Assembly (NCBI GenBank): GCA_003665825.1
Contig: QPFY01000046.1
Span: 1-32,963 of the forward strand
Direction: 5' to 3'
DNA: 32,963 nucleotides
From: Microbotryum silenes-acaulis
Taxonomy: Eukaryota; Basidiomycota; Microbotryomycetes; Microbotryales; Microbotryaceae
Shown: positions 21,512 to 32,512 of the stretch, piece after piece
Position numbering within the stretch: the stretch's first letter is position 1
Layout of the letters: every line of letters begins with the position of its first letter
Position numbers and translations under genes: made by a program
Notes under the pieces: model-generated
The model's input: the letters and a program-made list of their open reading frames with translations, nothing else
Told to the model about the DNA's origin: nothing
Database searches by the model: none

Positions 21512-24500
21512 TTACAAGTTCAAGAAATTGGGCCGAGCTTCGTCCTCCAATCGGTCAAAAATATACTCGCGAGGCTCCTCTCGACCCACCCTCCGATAGA
21601 TGCGACCAGCTGAGCCTAAGATGCAGCGCAGATCTATAATCTCGATCGCTCCCAGAGTTCCTTGACCTCGAGTGAAAAACAAGTTTTGGTGCCTCTGCGC
21701 ACTGACAACAGATGCAGCCTTTCTTTTTTGCCGCCTTTGCGTTGGCTTGGCCACCGGAGTCCGCTCGATAGCGTCGACGGCTTCCAATCGACTTAGATCA
21801 AGAGACCTGACCTTCCCTACCAGGAAAGTCTTTGGAGTAAGAGGCATAAATTAGCGTTTGTACGAGCGGGTGTCACGACTGTGTGGCGCCTGAATGGGTA
21901 TGCGCACCTGTCCCCGATACCGGAACTCATAGATTGCCAAGAGTTGGCCAAAATGCTTGACACGATCAGCCCCTTCGCCTTCACGAGGGAACTCCTGAGT
22001 GTTGTCCCTTGCACGACGTCGATCGCTGTCTATCAAAAGGTCGTACTAAAGGCAGCGTATTAGCGTAATACTTGACTGTGAGATGGTGCAGAGAGCTTAC
22101 TGAAATCCATGTAGCGTCCCGAGTGTCTGCAGAAATTCGAGCCTTGGACAGACGCTCCGCCGCGACGACGCGGTCCCGCCCCGAGTCCATGCGGTAGCTT
22201 TGGGAAGAATCGATCGTCAAATTCTGGATGGATGCTTTGATTTGTTTGGTCTATGCAGCGTAGACCCGAGAGGGCAGCAAATCAGCGCTTGAGAGTGTAG
22301 GAATAAATGTGAGTACGCACCTCCCGCTTGAAGATCATAGGGGCTACCTGGCCGCACAACTGGCGTGCCACAAATTGCGCAACTCGTAATACATCGCTGA
22401 TGCCTGGACCCTGCTTCAGCTTGTCACTTTGCCGTCCACATAGAGACAGTCCTTGCGCATCCGACTCCCCGTTCGCACTCGGAGCTTGGCTTGAGATCAA
22501 CGTAGATGAAGTTTGCGTTCGATCCCCCATGGCTTGCATCAATGGACTCTGTGTCTCTGGCACGCGCCTTGTCTCCACCCGCTTGCGTTGTTGATGCTTC
22601 CTCAGGTTCGGTAAACTGATGGGATACGAGAAGCGAGGAAATCGCGAACAAGCCATTTGCAAGGCAGCATCCGCACACACATCTGCGAAAAGTCACAAAG
22701 AAAGGGTCAGCTAATTTGATGGGCTGCAGGAGGGTTAATGAACAGGCTTCTTACAATGATTCACTGCTTCGTACGGTAGACGATGAGCCTTACTTGCAGC
22801 ACGCTTGACTGTTTGATTGAGCCTCTCCATGGCAAAGCACCAAGTCATGGCAGGTGGTCCATGCCATTCAATGAAGTCTGCTATATGAAGCACGGCGTGG
22901 ATTGAGTGCGGTAGATTATTCAAGCGAGCTGACTTCCCGCAGTAGTATAACCTGTGCCGGGGCGAACAGTGGGGGCTCAGTGAAGATTCGGTTCAGATGA
23001 ATACCATGATTAGGGAAACATGGTATGGAACTTACGATTCAAACTCAGTATACCAATTGGCGATGTCACGTCGGAGCGCCCCATTTTTAGCTACATCCTC
23101 CTTCTTGATTGTCATTGCCATACAATCTTTAACCCATCTCCGGAGCGCCAAGAAGTGGGTGAAATATTTGGCAGGCAGTCGATCATGAAGAACACAGGGG
23201 CCGATGTAGAGAATCCAATTTGACCAATCCTCTGCTGTCATTGACCCAGTCTGCAGATGAATGTTGGGCATCTTGCGAGCAAACAAGTGTGGTATAGTCT
23301 TTGAGGCGCTGACAATCTCTTGTCCGATGACCTCCCAAGTTTTGTTTGGTATCACCCAGTCGGGAGGCTCCGATCCAAGCAAGTTGTCTAGCGCGGCAGA
23401 GGAGACTGTCGTGATTGCACCGCTCCCGGGTCCCGCCTGACCTTGCGTTACGGTGCTCCTCTGAGTTTGCAATGCCCGCTTGTTGGGTCCCCTTGCTTTC
23501 AGACCCGTTGGTTCACTGTGCCACATGTTGAAGAGTCTCCGAGCAACGTTTTCGAAGACAGCGTGCATGAAATCCGATGCTCCGTCTTGATGAAGCGAGA
23601 ATCCAGGAAGGTGCGCTGCCGAGCTCAGCTTGCCAAGACCGACTGTTGGCTTCTTTGAAGAGGCGGCTTGGCGAATGGTTGCGTCCGAACGCATGGGAAG
23701 GTCTAAAGGGTCCAGATCGAATCGGTGGGTATGCGAGGAGTCGAGAGGCATCTTTAGTGGATAGTAATTGTGATTGTGGCCAGCAGCGCAAGGAACGCCT
23801 TGGATAAGGCAAATCCGGCAAGGCCATTTGGCAGTGGGGCCCTTGAAACCGAGCATCTTTGAAAGAGCAGGTCCATCACCGCCAATCATGTGAATGAACC
23901 ATCGCTGCAACACCATCCTCTGCAAAAGTCGTATATAGTCATCAGCATTCATAGATTACACTTCAGGTCAAGCTGACTTCAGCGACTGGTACACACCTCC
24001 GTCACGCCGTCGAAGACCATGTGGCCATTCTTAGCCGAGGCACGAGCATCTTCATAAAGCGGATGAAGGAAGGAATCGAGATCTTTGGGTCCCTTGGGGC
24101 CCGGTATGATGCCGACAACCATGAGGTGTTTCTTCTGGTAACGTATCTCCGGGGTAGATTGTAGTTGATCATCATGATTGGCCAGCATTCGCTCTGGGTC
24201 TTATTGAAGAGCTGGATGCCATCGGTAAACAGCCCAAATGCAACGTCAAGATCACCCTCGTAGTACTTCACGTTGATGGTAGTGGCGGTCGGCTGGGATT
24301 CATCCGTGGCAGATGGATTCGTCCAAGAGATATACTGATCTAGCTTCTGGCGATATCGATCACCATCAAAGATGTCCACGACCTCTTGAGGATCTCGCTT
24401 GCGTTCAAAGTCGGATCTATACCGCATTGAGGAAGCATACGCGTGACCGCGCATGTAGATGCGCAGATAGACGCTTGGCGAAAGGTAGAGAAAGGTCCTC

Positions 24501-25608
24501 CGAGGATTGTCGTTTCGATCTAGCTTCGGCTCGTTGCACATTGGACAACGCGTCAATAATTCTCTTGGCCCGGTGAACGCGACACACGTTCTGATACAGC
24601 AGGGTATCCGAACAGGTTCGAGACCTGAAACAATGAGCTATCAGCAAGTGTACCATCCTCAAGACGAAGAACGACAGCTGTCAGAGTTCAACAGGCAGCT
24701 AATGCACTCACCCGTCAAAGCGAACACTCGAGCACGTATTTTCTTCAAACTAGGCCTACTCCCCAGTATCTCCCAAATCTCGCTCGCCTGGCGCGTCATG
24801 TTGTACATATGCCGAAATGAAAAGTCGAATAACGTGTCCATATCGTAGTACGGAAGATCTTTGTCTAGGGATGGTAATGCTAGGAACCAGTTCAGCGGCG
24901 CTTCTCTCTCCCAAGCACTGCGACACTCCTAGTGCTCACCCGACTGGATCTCTTGACGGATTTGCTCCTCTGCCCCTGCACGCTCCGGAGAGCTGAATGC
25001 ATGAGAAACGCCGCGTCGGCTTTGCTCATTCTCGGTACTGATCGGTTGATTAGTTCCCCATAGTGTTCCGGCGGCCGGTGGGTCGTTGTCGTTGTCGTCG
25101 TCGTCGTCGTCGTCGTCGTCGAATGGGAGCGAGCTAGAGCTGGAGCGGTCCTCGTATTCCAGGTCAGGAGACACCATTCCCCAATCAAATGCCGCGTCAA
25201 ACTGTTGTGTCTCGCTAAAATCTTCTTCGTCCAATCCTAGCGCTTGGTCCTCCCCATTGATCCCCCGACCGAAGTAGCTCGCTCGGACTCGTGATCTCCT
25301 TGAGGAGAGTAGGGACCCTTGGGACTGGTGGGCACTCCATATTGCGCTTCATTTGTGGCTGATTGTGGAGGCGAGCGACTTGCAAACCAACCAGGAGTTG
25401 GTGAAGGGGGCTGGAACGATTGGGCCTCAGGAGCAAGCAATGTTGGAGGTTCCGATGGCTGCCGCGAGAACTCGAGGATAGCTGTTGCGTCGGCTCTGGA
25501 AGAGTCAACAGATTGTAGGCGTTTGTGGCGGTAGAACGTCGCTCTTGATACCGTTGCATCGTTGCACAACGAACAATGGCATAGGCGAGAAGACTGGTTG
25601 CGTGTCAT
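21512..25608 (-). pseudogene. Tnp2-like transposase, nine exons, with frameshifts and a stop
   Basis: Exons on the minus strand: 25608-24712 (broken), 24624-23997, 23919-23036, 22951-22755, 22682-22321, 22250-22101, 22045-21908, 21829-21512, the first being two frames (25608 to about 25240, then to 24712). The introns are GT-AG, 55-87 nt. The start has a finger, CHCSLCNDATVSRATFYRHK, then a poly-Asp run encoded by GTC repeats. The core reads CVAFTGPRELLTRCPMC, DVAFGLFTDGIQLF, MMINYNLP, VVGIIPGPKGP, KWPCRICLIQG and SDFMHAVFENV, as in the Tnp2 family (PF02992-like). The C-terminus holds EIIDLRCILG and YIFDRLEDEARPNFLNL. Defects: a frameshift near 25240, an in-frame TAG at 24929-24931, and a one-base loss near 24152. 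A KDZ/Plavaka relationship is possible. Confidence 0.75.
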
Positions 25609-26220
25609 GGTGGCGCAATCGAATGGTTAATTACGGTGAGACGTGAGACTTTAGAGCAACGAACGACGCTAAGTCCGGCAGGCCATCCGGAACATTCGGG
25701 CTACAGTAATGCGCAATAGGAGCAGCGATTAGGCAGATTTGATTATGTGCGCTGAAGAATGGCGCCATGCGTCCGCGCGCTTCTTTCCTTCTTGCGCCTT
25801 CGATCCACTTGTGCCCACGTCGAAGCTCCACCCTCCCCGCCTACGTCTTCCTACCATGACACGAACATCGTCGACCACGGCAAGACGTACAACAAGGATG
25901 GACAAGGAGAACGAACCACCGCATGAATGACGCCCACGTGTGTACAGAGATCGCGGTCTGCGTCTGCACCGCCACAGTTGAGGGAATCTGCTGACGTGTT
26001 CTTTTTCAACCCGCCGCCGTCCTTCACTATCGGCCCACTGCGGCTACCTGTCTTCTTATTTTCATCCTCTTTTTCAGCCAGATAATACGTTGAAAAGACA
26101 AGGGTTCTATGAGCCTGCGCGAGTATACTATACTTGGGTTCGCGTGAGTACCGGCGGCTCAACGATCGGGGCGCGACGCCATCTCGTCGATCTGACTCCT
26201 CAGTGCTCACCATCTGTGTG
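25609..26220. other. Presumed bidirectional promoter region
   Basis: About 610 bp between the divergent transposase and accessory gene starts. It contains a short plus-strand frame (25857-25930, reading MDKENEPPHE at its end) that could be a leading exon, and ATACTATACTTGGG near 26125. No clear TATA box is placed for either gene. Confidence 0.45.
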
Positions 26221-27350
26221 ATGTCCTTCGACCAGTCGGTTGTGCGAGATACCCTAGTAAAGGCAGGCATCACTACCCCCGACCCGATCAACCTTTATGG
26301 TCGGCATGCCGAGGTGAACCAGACGTGGACCCGAATACCACACGCCTGAGGACTTCAACCTCGAGGACGCGTTCAGGCTTATTCAAGCCAAAACGCAAAT
26401 CAACACTACTGTTTGGGGACGTCTTGGACCTGCGAAACAACGAGAGATCGTCAAATATGTGAGTTACGCGGAACCTGCCAGTTCTTGTACGGAGCGTGCG
26501 CTTGCTCGGGCACTCACTTGTCACTCTCGTTCAGATTCGTGAACGCACGGCTTTCTTAAGGGTCACATCGGGCGATTGGCTCTATGAAGAACTTGCCATT
26601 GATGTGTTGGCGAATGTCCGAGCCGCGTATCGACTGCAATACGACCGTGAGGCCTGTCGGTTGGCGGGGATCATGGGACGGCTTTCCAGGGCGTACATCA
26701 CAAGATTGCGCAACGAGCTAGGCGTTGGATCTGCTCTGAAGGTTAGTCACTACTCCCGATTGAACAAGACTGAAAGGCCCGGGGCTCTGAGAATCTTTTG
26801 TTGTGCTTCAGACAAGCGAGCTTGTCTTGTCCGAATCTGACCAGGACCCGGGCGATCTCAGTGAGGAAGACGTGCTGGAGAATAGTAATCGGGTGCTTTT
26901 GTCCATGCCCCGAAGCGAGCGCCGCAAGCATCAACCTCGCAACAGTTCAGTGCCTCATCGCAACAGTCCCAGCAAGCCAGCGCTCGCGCAGATGGTCGAC
27001 ATGCAAAGACACCGAATGCAGGGGCGATTTCAAGTCCCGCAGCCCGCGGTCTAAGAGGCCCGGGTCAGTCAAAATCGACGAAGGAGGCGAACGCTAAGCA
27101 ATCCTCTCGCATTCGCCAGAAGACCATCACCAGGCGGGTCCGCCGCAGAGAAGAAAGCGAGGAAGAGCAGTTTCGGGAAGAGGAGGAGGAAGAGGAAGAG
27201 GAAGAATTAGAGCCGGCTAAAGGGTATAAGAAACGGGCAAGAGGAGCGGCAGCCGGAGCTTCGGGCGGTTTAGATCTTGGTCAACCTGACAATCCAGACG
27301 AATCGGAGGAGCCTTTGACGGAAGTGGACACTCAGTTTGCTGCTTTGTAG
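26221..27350 (+). pseudogene. Second gene of the CACTA-like element; candidate accessory DNA-binding protein
   Basis: Not recognised by family. A plausible model has phase-0 exons 26221-26313, 26351-26458, 26535-26741 and 26812 onward, with introns of 37, 76 and 70 nt; the first is unusually short. The first three exons give helical, charged sequence (REIVKY, SGDWLYEELAIDVLANV, GRLSRAYITRLRNELG). Exon 4 starts SELVLSESDQDPGDLSEED. Between about 26890 and 27050 the coding signal moves by two bases to a Gln/Ser-rich, then Arg/Lys-rich (TRRVRRREE), then poly-Glu tail ending EVDTQFAAL. So an indel or missed intron breaks it as read. Position and charge pattern suggest a TNPA-like role on the terminal arrays; that is a hypothesis. 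Confidence 0.5.
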
Positions 27351-27404
27351 TGTACTTATATCATAATACAGTAGAAAACCCTGCATTGAAAAACTACAAT
27401 TCGG

Positions 27405-27466
27405 ATATGAGCATTAGTAAATTCAAGTGTAAGCATTAGTAAATTCGAATATGAGCATTAGTACTA
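27405..27466. repeat. 22-bp tandem repeat, three copies
   Basis: GCATTAGTA recurs at 27411, 27433 and 27455 with partial matches to AATTC and ATGA around it. It lies just after the accessory gene stop, in AT-rich 3' flank. Confidence 0.7.
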
Positions 27467-27550
27467 CAAAGGTGACACCCATTACAAAAAACCTAATGCT
27501 AATTGCGCTCGGTCGTGCTCCGCACAAGAGCCCCTATTGAGACTTCTCCG

Positions 27551-27750
27551 GTGGAAATACCAGCTGAGAAGGTTAATACCCAACCGACAGAAAATACCAG
27601 CGGCTTGGGTAATACCCCTCGTGGAGTGGTAATACCCGCGCGGCTGGAAATACCAGTGGGTCGGGTATTACCACCTCACGAAGGTATTACCCAAGCCCTG
27701 GTATTTCCAGGCGCCTGATATTTCCAGCCGCGCGCCTGGAATTACCAGGC
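27551..27750. repeat. Right subterminal array of dyad motifs
   Basis: About eleven motifs of the same two kinds as on the left (for example CTGGAAATACCAG and GGGTAATACCC), in both orientations. Just outside it lies GGCC-AAAAA-GGCC (27747-27759) and then the terminal CTCAGTG. Confidence 0.8.
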
Positions 27751-27767
27751 CAAAAAGGCCCTCAGTG

Positions 27768-28984
27768 CTTCGATGAATCGTGTCGCTCCCGCCGACGCGT
27801 CTCTTCGCACCGAGCTGTCCAAAGACAAGCCTACCCAGTAATCGACCTACCCTACCCGACTCTCCAGACCAGAGACGCGTTTCTCGCCACCGATGCTCTG
27901 ATCAACGCACGCAAGAATGGATATCGACCTTTGGCCGTCGCGTCGACAAGCAGTACGGAGCGCTAGCACAACGCTATCGTCATTTTGGATCGCTAGACGG
28001 AGTTGTGACCACTGCCACACCATTGGAGATCGGATCTCTGATCTGCTTTGGCCTCAAGCGTGGCATGCAGCTGCGATCAAATTGCTTATGGAGAAGAACC
28101 GCTGTCCATAGGAGCTTCGCCTCATCGAGAAAGCATGCTATTCCACTCACATTGATGGCACTATGCCGTTCCGCATGATTGATGGTCGACAGGTCATCGA
28201 GTCATTAGGCCCGCCAACGACTACATATTGTCCCACAAGGACCTTACCTCATGTTACCCCGACGAGCGCATAATCAGCACGTGCGCACATGCCGAGCAAA
28301 GATTGCCGCCCTTCGTGTAACGGTCTTGGTGAGCCGAAGTCCAACTCCGGTCCGGCTCAAAGAGCAAGCGCGACTGACTCCGATCCTCCTCAACTTCCTC
28401 TTCGAGACAGCACGCCGAAACCCGAGAGTCGTCTTCGTTCCATGGGATTCCACATCGTTCCTCAACCTTCCATCTGGCAACCCGGACATCGGGCATCGTG
28501 ATCTCTCGCTTGTATAAAACCTTCCATCACATTCCATAACATTCCACGGTTTTTACTATAAAAGCCGGCCATTGGATAGTTTCTCCTTTGCTTCCTGCAA
28601 GCAACAACTCATACCAACAACTCATACACATCCTTACCTATCTCGAGAAACCCTACAGTTCAAGTCCTGCTTCAGTTGCTTCGCAGACCTAACCTGATCC
28701 TCCCTCGAGAACTCCCTCGCACCTCGTCCCTGAAAGTCTAGTCTCAGCCTAGACCTCTCTCCTGCCGCGAGGACCGTCATACTTCGGAGCGTGCCCGGGC
28801 CGCGAGATGCCGCCGGTAGAATCTCTACAAGCCGCACAACTGCCACCGCGGATACAAAGAGCTCAAGTTCAAGAAAACGGAAGTCTGACAACGAAGTAGC
28901 GAGCCCGCCAGTAGAGCAAGGACGGCCCTCTTGATGCCTGGAGCCACCCGCGACACCAGCCGAAGCGACGCGCGCCGCAACCCA
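27768..28984. other. Unassigned region with TATA-like sites
   Basis: No recognised gene. A plus-strand frame covers 27780-28178 and another covers 27917-28111, without known motifs. TGTTACCCCGACGAGC at 28255 and TATA-like sites at 28512 (GTATAAAAC) and 28558 (CTATAAAAGCC) resemble the layout of an LTR promoter, but I cannot find a matching LTR end or target duplication. Confidence 0.4.
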
Positions 28985-29240
28985 CTTTCGATCAGCCGCC
29001 GCACGCCCGCAAACGTTCGGAACGCGTTTTCGAGGAGTTTTGAGCGATTTTTTGAGCATGTAGAACACATTTTGATAATATTTTCGAGGCGCATGTGAAA
29101 TTTTGACATTTCGGGGCCAAAATAGGATAAAAAAACTTTGATAAAAAGGCCAAAAAAGGGCGTTTTTCCACATGCGCCTCTGGCTGGGCTTTCTGGGGTC
29201 CTGGCGGACGAGGACCCCGAAAGCCCGGCCTGAGGCGCGT
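28985..29240. repeat. Diverged AT-rich repeat, copy 1, with terminal hairpin
   Basis: Shares a similar start (CGTTCGGAACGCGTTTTCG against CGTCCGGACGGCGTTTTCG) and a similar end (GGGCTTTCTGGGGTCCTGGC against GGGCTTTCATGGGTCCTGGC) with 30275-30516, around an AT-rich core that differs more. This looks like an old non-autonomous repeat family. No coding content. Confidence 0.6.
29174..29238. other. Long imperfect hairpin
   Basis: GCGCCTC (29174) pairs with GAGGCGC (ends 29238), and GGGCTTTC-T-GGGGTCC pairs with GGACCCC-GAAAGCCC, around a 10-nt loop. The arms are about 27 bp with a few mismatches and one bulge. Confidence 0.75.
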
Positions 29241-30274
29241 AGCGCCCGACTGGACAAATTTTGGGCCTCAGATGGGCCAAAATCGCCAAGGCGCGTAGTC
29301 AGCAGCTGGCAGGGGTGGACAAATCAGGGTGCGCCGGTGTGGGTGGGGTGCTAGGCCCGTAGGTGTCAGTGTACAAATCGGGACCCATTTCGGCCATTCG
29401 GCTTGGAAGGCCAAAGTTTGCCGACCCTCAAGAATGTGCGGGAGCGCGCGCGAATCATTCTGGGCTGTACCGAATTCACAACAACGGCTCTAATTGATGT
29501 ATTTTTTGCACTTATAACCTCTTGGCTGGTTGAACGAAGCATTTGAGTGCGCGCGTCTCTTGCCTTCCCCGCCGCGTCGCGTCGACGTCGTCTGTGCCAT
29601 CATCGCCAACATCCTACATTCTCGGCACGACTTGCTTGGATGAAACGTATCTTGAGATCCGGATATCGATCTCCTTGACGATATTCTTGAGCGAATGGCA
29701 CCCCTCATGGACGTGAGGGTGTCTGAGCTTCTCGCCTCCAGCTTGACAAACCGAATACCTGCATACAGCTTTCATGGTCGACAGACAAATGATACTCTTG
29801 CTAGGCCGCTCGATGCTTGGAGGGACAAGTTGAAGGATCGTGGAGCAATCATTGCGGCACGTAGGCAAGGCCATCAGTCTATCACTATCGGCTGCCTTTC
29901 GATGTCAAATCTGGCGACATATAGATCACGCCGAGCACATGCGTTCGGTTGTTATCAGTAGCCAAGAGTTGGTGAAGTTATCTGCGTGTCGACATCGAAG
30001 ATCAACATCTCATCGTTAGAGCTCTGGAGGGTGATGCCTTCACTGCTCGTTGAGGAGCAATTACTCCCTCAATGATCCTCGGGTTTCGTAGATCTCACGG
30101 TAGCTAGCTTACTGCTTCGCAGAGTGACTGCAATCGATCTTACCTCTCGTAGTACGTTACATGTATACCAAGGCCATTTTACCAAGGCCACGTCAAATCG
30201 AGTCAAAAAGGCAGGCAGCAAGTGCAGGTGAGGAGGCCTCGGCGAAGCAGAACGGGTGACGCGCGCGCGGGCTC
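29241..30274. other. Unassigned region
   Basis: About 1 kb with no recognisable gene, RNA or repeat. The longest frames, near 29490-29960 on both strands, have no known motifs. Confidence 0.45.
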
Positions 30275-30516
30275 CGCCGATTCGGTCCGGCCGAAAAACG
30301 TCCGGACGGCGTTTTCGCGATTTTTGAAGATGTTTTAGAGCATTTGAAGCAATTCTAGAGCTATTTTTGGATACGCGTAGATGGACTGGACATTTTGGGG
30401 ACTTTTTGTGCGGAAAAAATCCAAAAAATGGTGGACAAATGAGGTCCAAAATCGGGGATTTTGCCGGATTTTACCTACGCGCCTCAGGCCGGGCTTTCAT
30501 GGGTCCTGGCGGGCGA
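30275..30516. repeat. Diverged AT-rich repeat, copy 2, cut by the LINE 3' end
   Basis: Similar to 28985-29210 at both ends. It keeps only the left arm of the hairpin (GCGCCTCAGGCCGGGCTTTC) and then passes into LINE copy B at GGGCGACC. The LINE seems to have inserted at the hairpin loop. Confidence 0.55.
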
Positions 30517-30568
30517 CCAACGGGTTAACGGGAGGAAAGAGAGAGAGAGAGAGAGATCATCATTCCAA

Positions 30569-30597
30569 GACCTTATCGCGCTATAGCGCATGTGGTC
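30569..30597 (-). other. Conserved 3' UTR stem-loop of the LINE (copy B)
   Basis: GCGCTATAGCGC at 30578-30589 between GACC (30569) and GGTC (ends 30597), the same structure as 7476-7504. Confidence 0.6.
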
Positions 30598-32227
30598 CTC
30601 AGAAAAATTTCCAAACAAGTCAAAGAGGAGTATTTAAGAAGGGTTAAAAAATTGGGAGTTTGTGGTTTTGGAAGTTTTGTATTGGATTTGAAAAATCCAG
30701 AAAAGTTGGTCGGGTGAAAACCTCCGCGCACCCAAAAGCGCCGAGGTTTGCCTTTTTTTGGTTTTTGTATCAAGCCTGATCAGATTTCACATATTCGATT
30801 ATCTACGCAAAGTCAATGTTTCTTGAAAAGGGGGGTTATACTTATGTAAAGTCAAAGCCACTGGATCTATGTAGCCCTCACATTCACAGAACCACCAAAA
30901 TGTGAGCCCCAACCACCCTTCCTATTCCATAGTTTTGAAAAATAGGCACAATCGATAAGAGAGAGAGAGAGGGAGAGTGAAGGAGTTTCAGGCAAGAGGA
31001 CTCCCAAGCCCGATACCCATCAGAAGGAAAGTCACATCATCCGTTCCAGAGAAGCTCGCCATCTGGCAGACGTCGAAGTCGGAATCTGAGATGCGGAATT
31101 TGAGATGCGAGTGGACCTCGCGAGCAAGCCAGTACGGGGTTGGTAATGGGAAAATCAGCTTCCAGTGAACATCCTTTTCGACCGCTGTTGCCCATTGACT
31201 GTTCAGCCAGAGCCAGAACTGTTGCTTCTGCTCCCTTGTAAGATCTGTTGGCTATTTTAGTCGGACACCGTCGTCCAGCGGGGGTAGCGGACCTCGTTGA
31301 TGAAGCGGCGGAGGGCTTTGACCGTATAGGGGCGGGTCGCTCCAAGGAACGAGTAGGTGCAGGGTCGCAGGAAGTAGGGGTCGCCAATGGTGGATCGGAC
31401 GGTGGTGTGCTGAGGCAACAAAAGCCCAATTGGAGAGCAAGCACTCACATCTGCCCAAAGCTTTCCCAATAGCGAGTCTGGTTGCAGTCCTAGATGCACG
31501 GGCTCCCCTGTCGTCAGGCGCCGCCGGTAAAGATCGATGATTGCCCCGAACTTTTTGAGCCGCTTTCGCACGTCGTCCGACAGGCCTTGTGGGTGTAGCG
31601 AAGGCAAAGTAGGTGGGACCAATAGCACCTCGGTTGACTGAAGGAGCTCTGGGAACACATGGGGCAGCGTCAGTCGAGCAACCTTAATTGCCTTCGTCCA
31701 CCGCGCGTGGGGTGCGCGGCGAGGCGAGGCAATCATGTCGACCAAATCGTCGTTTCTTCCGGATAAGTGTGCTCTCAGCTGAGTCGTGCGAGTGCAGCCC
31801 AGATCGGCTCGAAGCCATGAGCGACGCAGTCCCAGAATCGGATCGCCATAGAGCAGACGATGTCCTCGATGCTTAGTAGGCCCAATCCCCCAAGGTCGCG
31901 ACGAAGAAAGACTGCATCCTTTGCCACCGGTCGGAAAGAGTCGTTTTGCCACACAAAGGAGCTGAGAGCTTGTTCGAAAGCGTCGATGAACGTGACGGGC
32001 GGGATGTTGAAAGACAGCAAGCGGATGATCCTCGAAGTGACATACGAGTTGGCGTACATCGCTCGGGCTTGTGGGGGAACATGTCGAGCCGCTGCCGCCT
32101 CCAGTCGAGCCTTTGCTCGGTTGAGTGTCGTGCTCCAGAAGAGCGAGAGATTGCCGTCGATGAAAACCGGATAGCCAGCCCAAGTCATGCACTCCGACCA
32201 GCGCGCACAAGTAGCGATCCGCCAGCC

Positions 32228-32232
32228 CGTTC
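32228..32232. repeat. Target site duplication, left of the solo LTR
   Basis: CGTTC, identical to 32513-32517. Confidence 0.85.
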
Positions 32233-32512
32233 TGTCGCAGAAATGTTCTCGAGTGGTAACTGATGATGACCCACGACTCAGTCCAATGAACAGGGACGAG
32301 AACAGAGTGGCCAGAGACTAAGGGACAGACTCGCGGAAGGCTAGAAAGTGAAGCGAAAAGCTAATAAGGAGAGAGATTAGAGACTAGTAAAGTAGGGAGA
32401 TTGAGCGACTAAGGAGTGAATGACACGCCGCTAGGCTCAATCCCAAGTACCATAATAGGAACAATAATCAGATGAAGGACGGGACAACCCATATGACCAT
32501 ATAAGAATGACA
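32233..32512 (-). mobile_element. Solo LTR (280 bp) inserted in LINE copy B
   Basis: On the minus strand it begins TGTCATTCTTATATGG and ends CATTTCTGCGACA, with the TGT...ACA inverted ends of LTRs. It is flanked by perfect 5-bp duplications (CGTTC on the plus strand). LINE copy A lacks it at the matching site (about 5835), giving a natural empty site. No internal region remains, so it is a solo LTR made by recombination between two LTRs. It is non-coding; superfamily (copia or gypsy) cannot be told from the LTR alone. Confidence 0.85.

Larger units (their letters stand above)
21057..27767. mobile_element. Tnp2/CACTA-like DNA transposon with two divergent genes
   Basis: The element holds a nine-exon Tnp2-like transposase on the minus strand (25608-21512) and a second gene on the plus strand (26221-27350). 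Both ends carry arrays of short dyad motifs. Read inward, the right end begins CACTGAGGGCC (27767 leftward), which fits the CACT(A/G) termini of CMC elements. The left end has a weakly matching GAGGGCC at 21061 and the same order of following motifs (AATTCCA, then GGAAATA), but CACT is not kept. No target duplication could be confirmed. The outer limits are therefore good to within tens of bases on the right and are a guess on the left. Confidence 0.68.

Noticed and set aside
25085..25125. GTC trinucleotide run as a CRISPR-like or structural repeat
   Set aside because: It is a coding microsatellite giving a poly-Asp stretch in the transposase.
24892..25234. Very short intron (22-33 nt) removing the in-frame TAG at 24929
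   Set aside because: No GT...AG pair of that size keeps the correct frame on both sides; a nonsense change is simpler.
29695..29961. Plus-strand ORF of 88 codons
   Set aside because: No motif and no sign of introns or neighbours that would support a gene.
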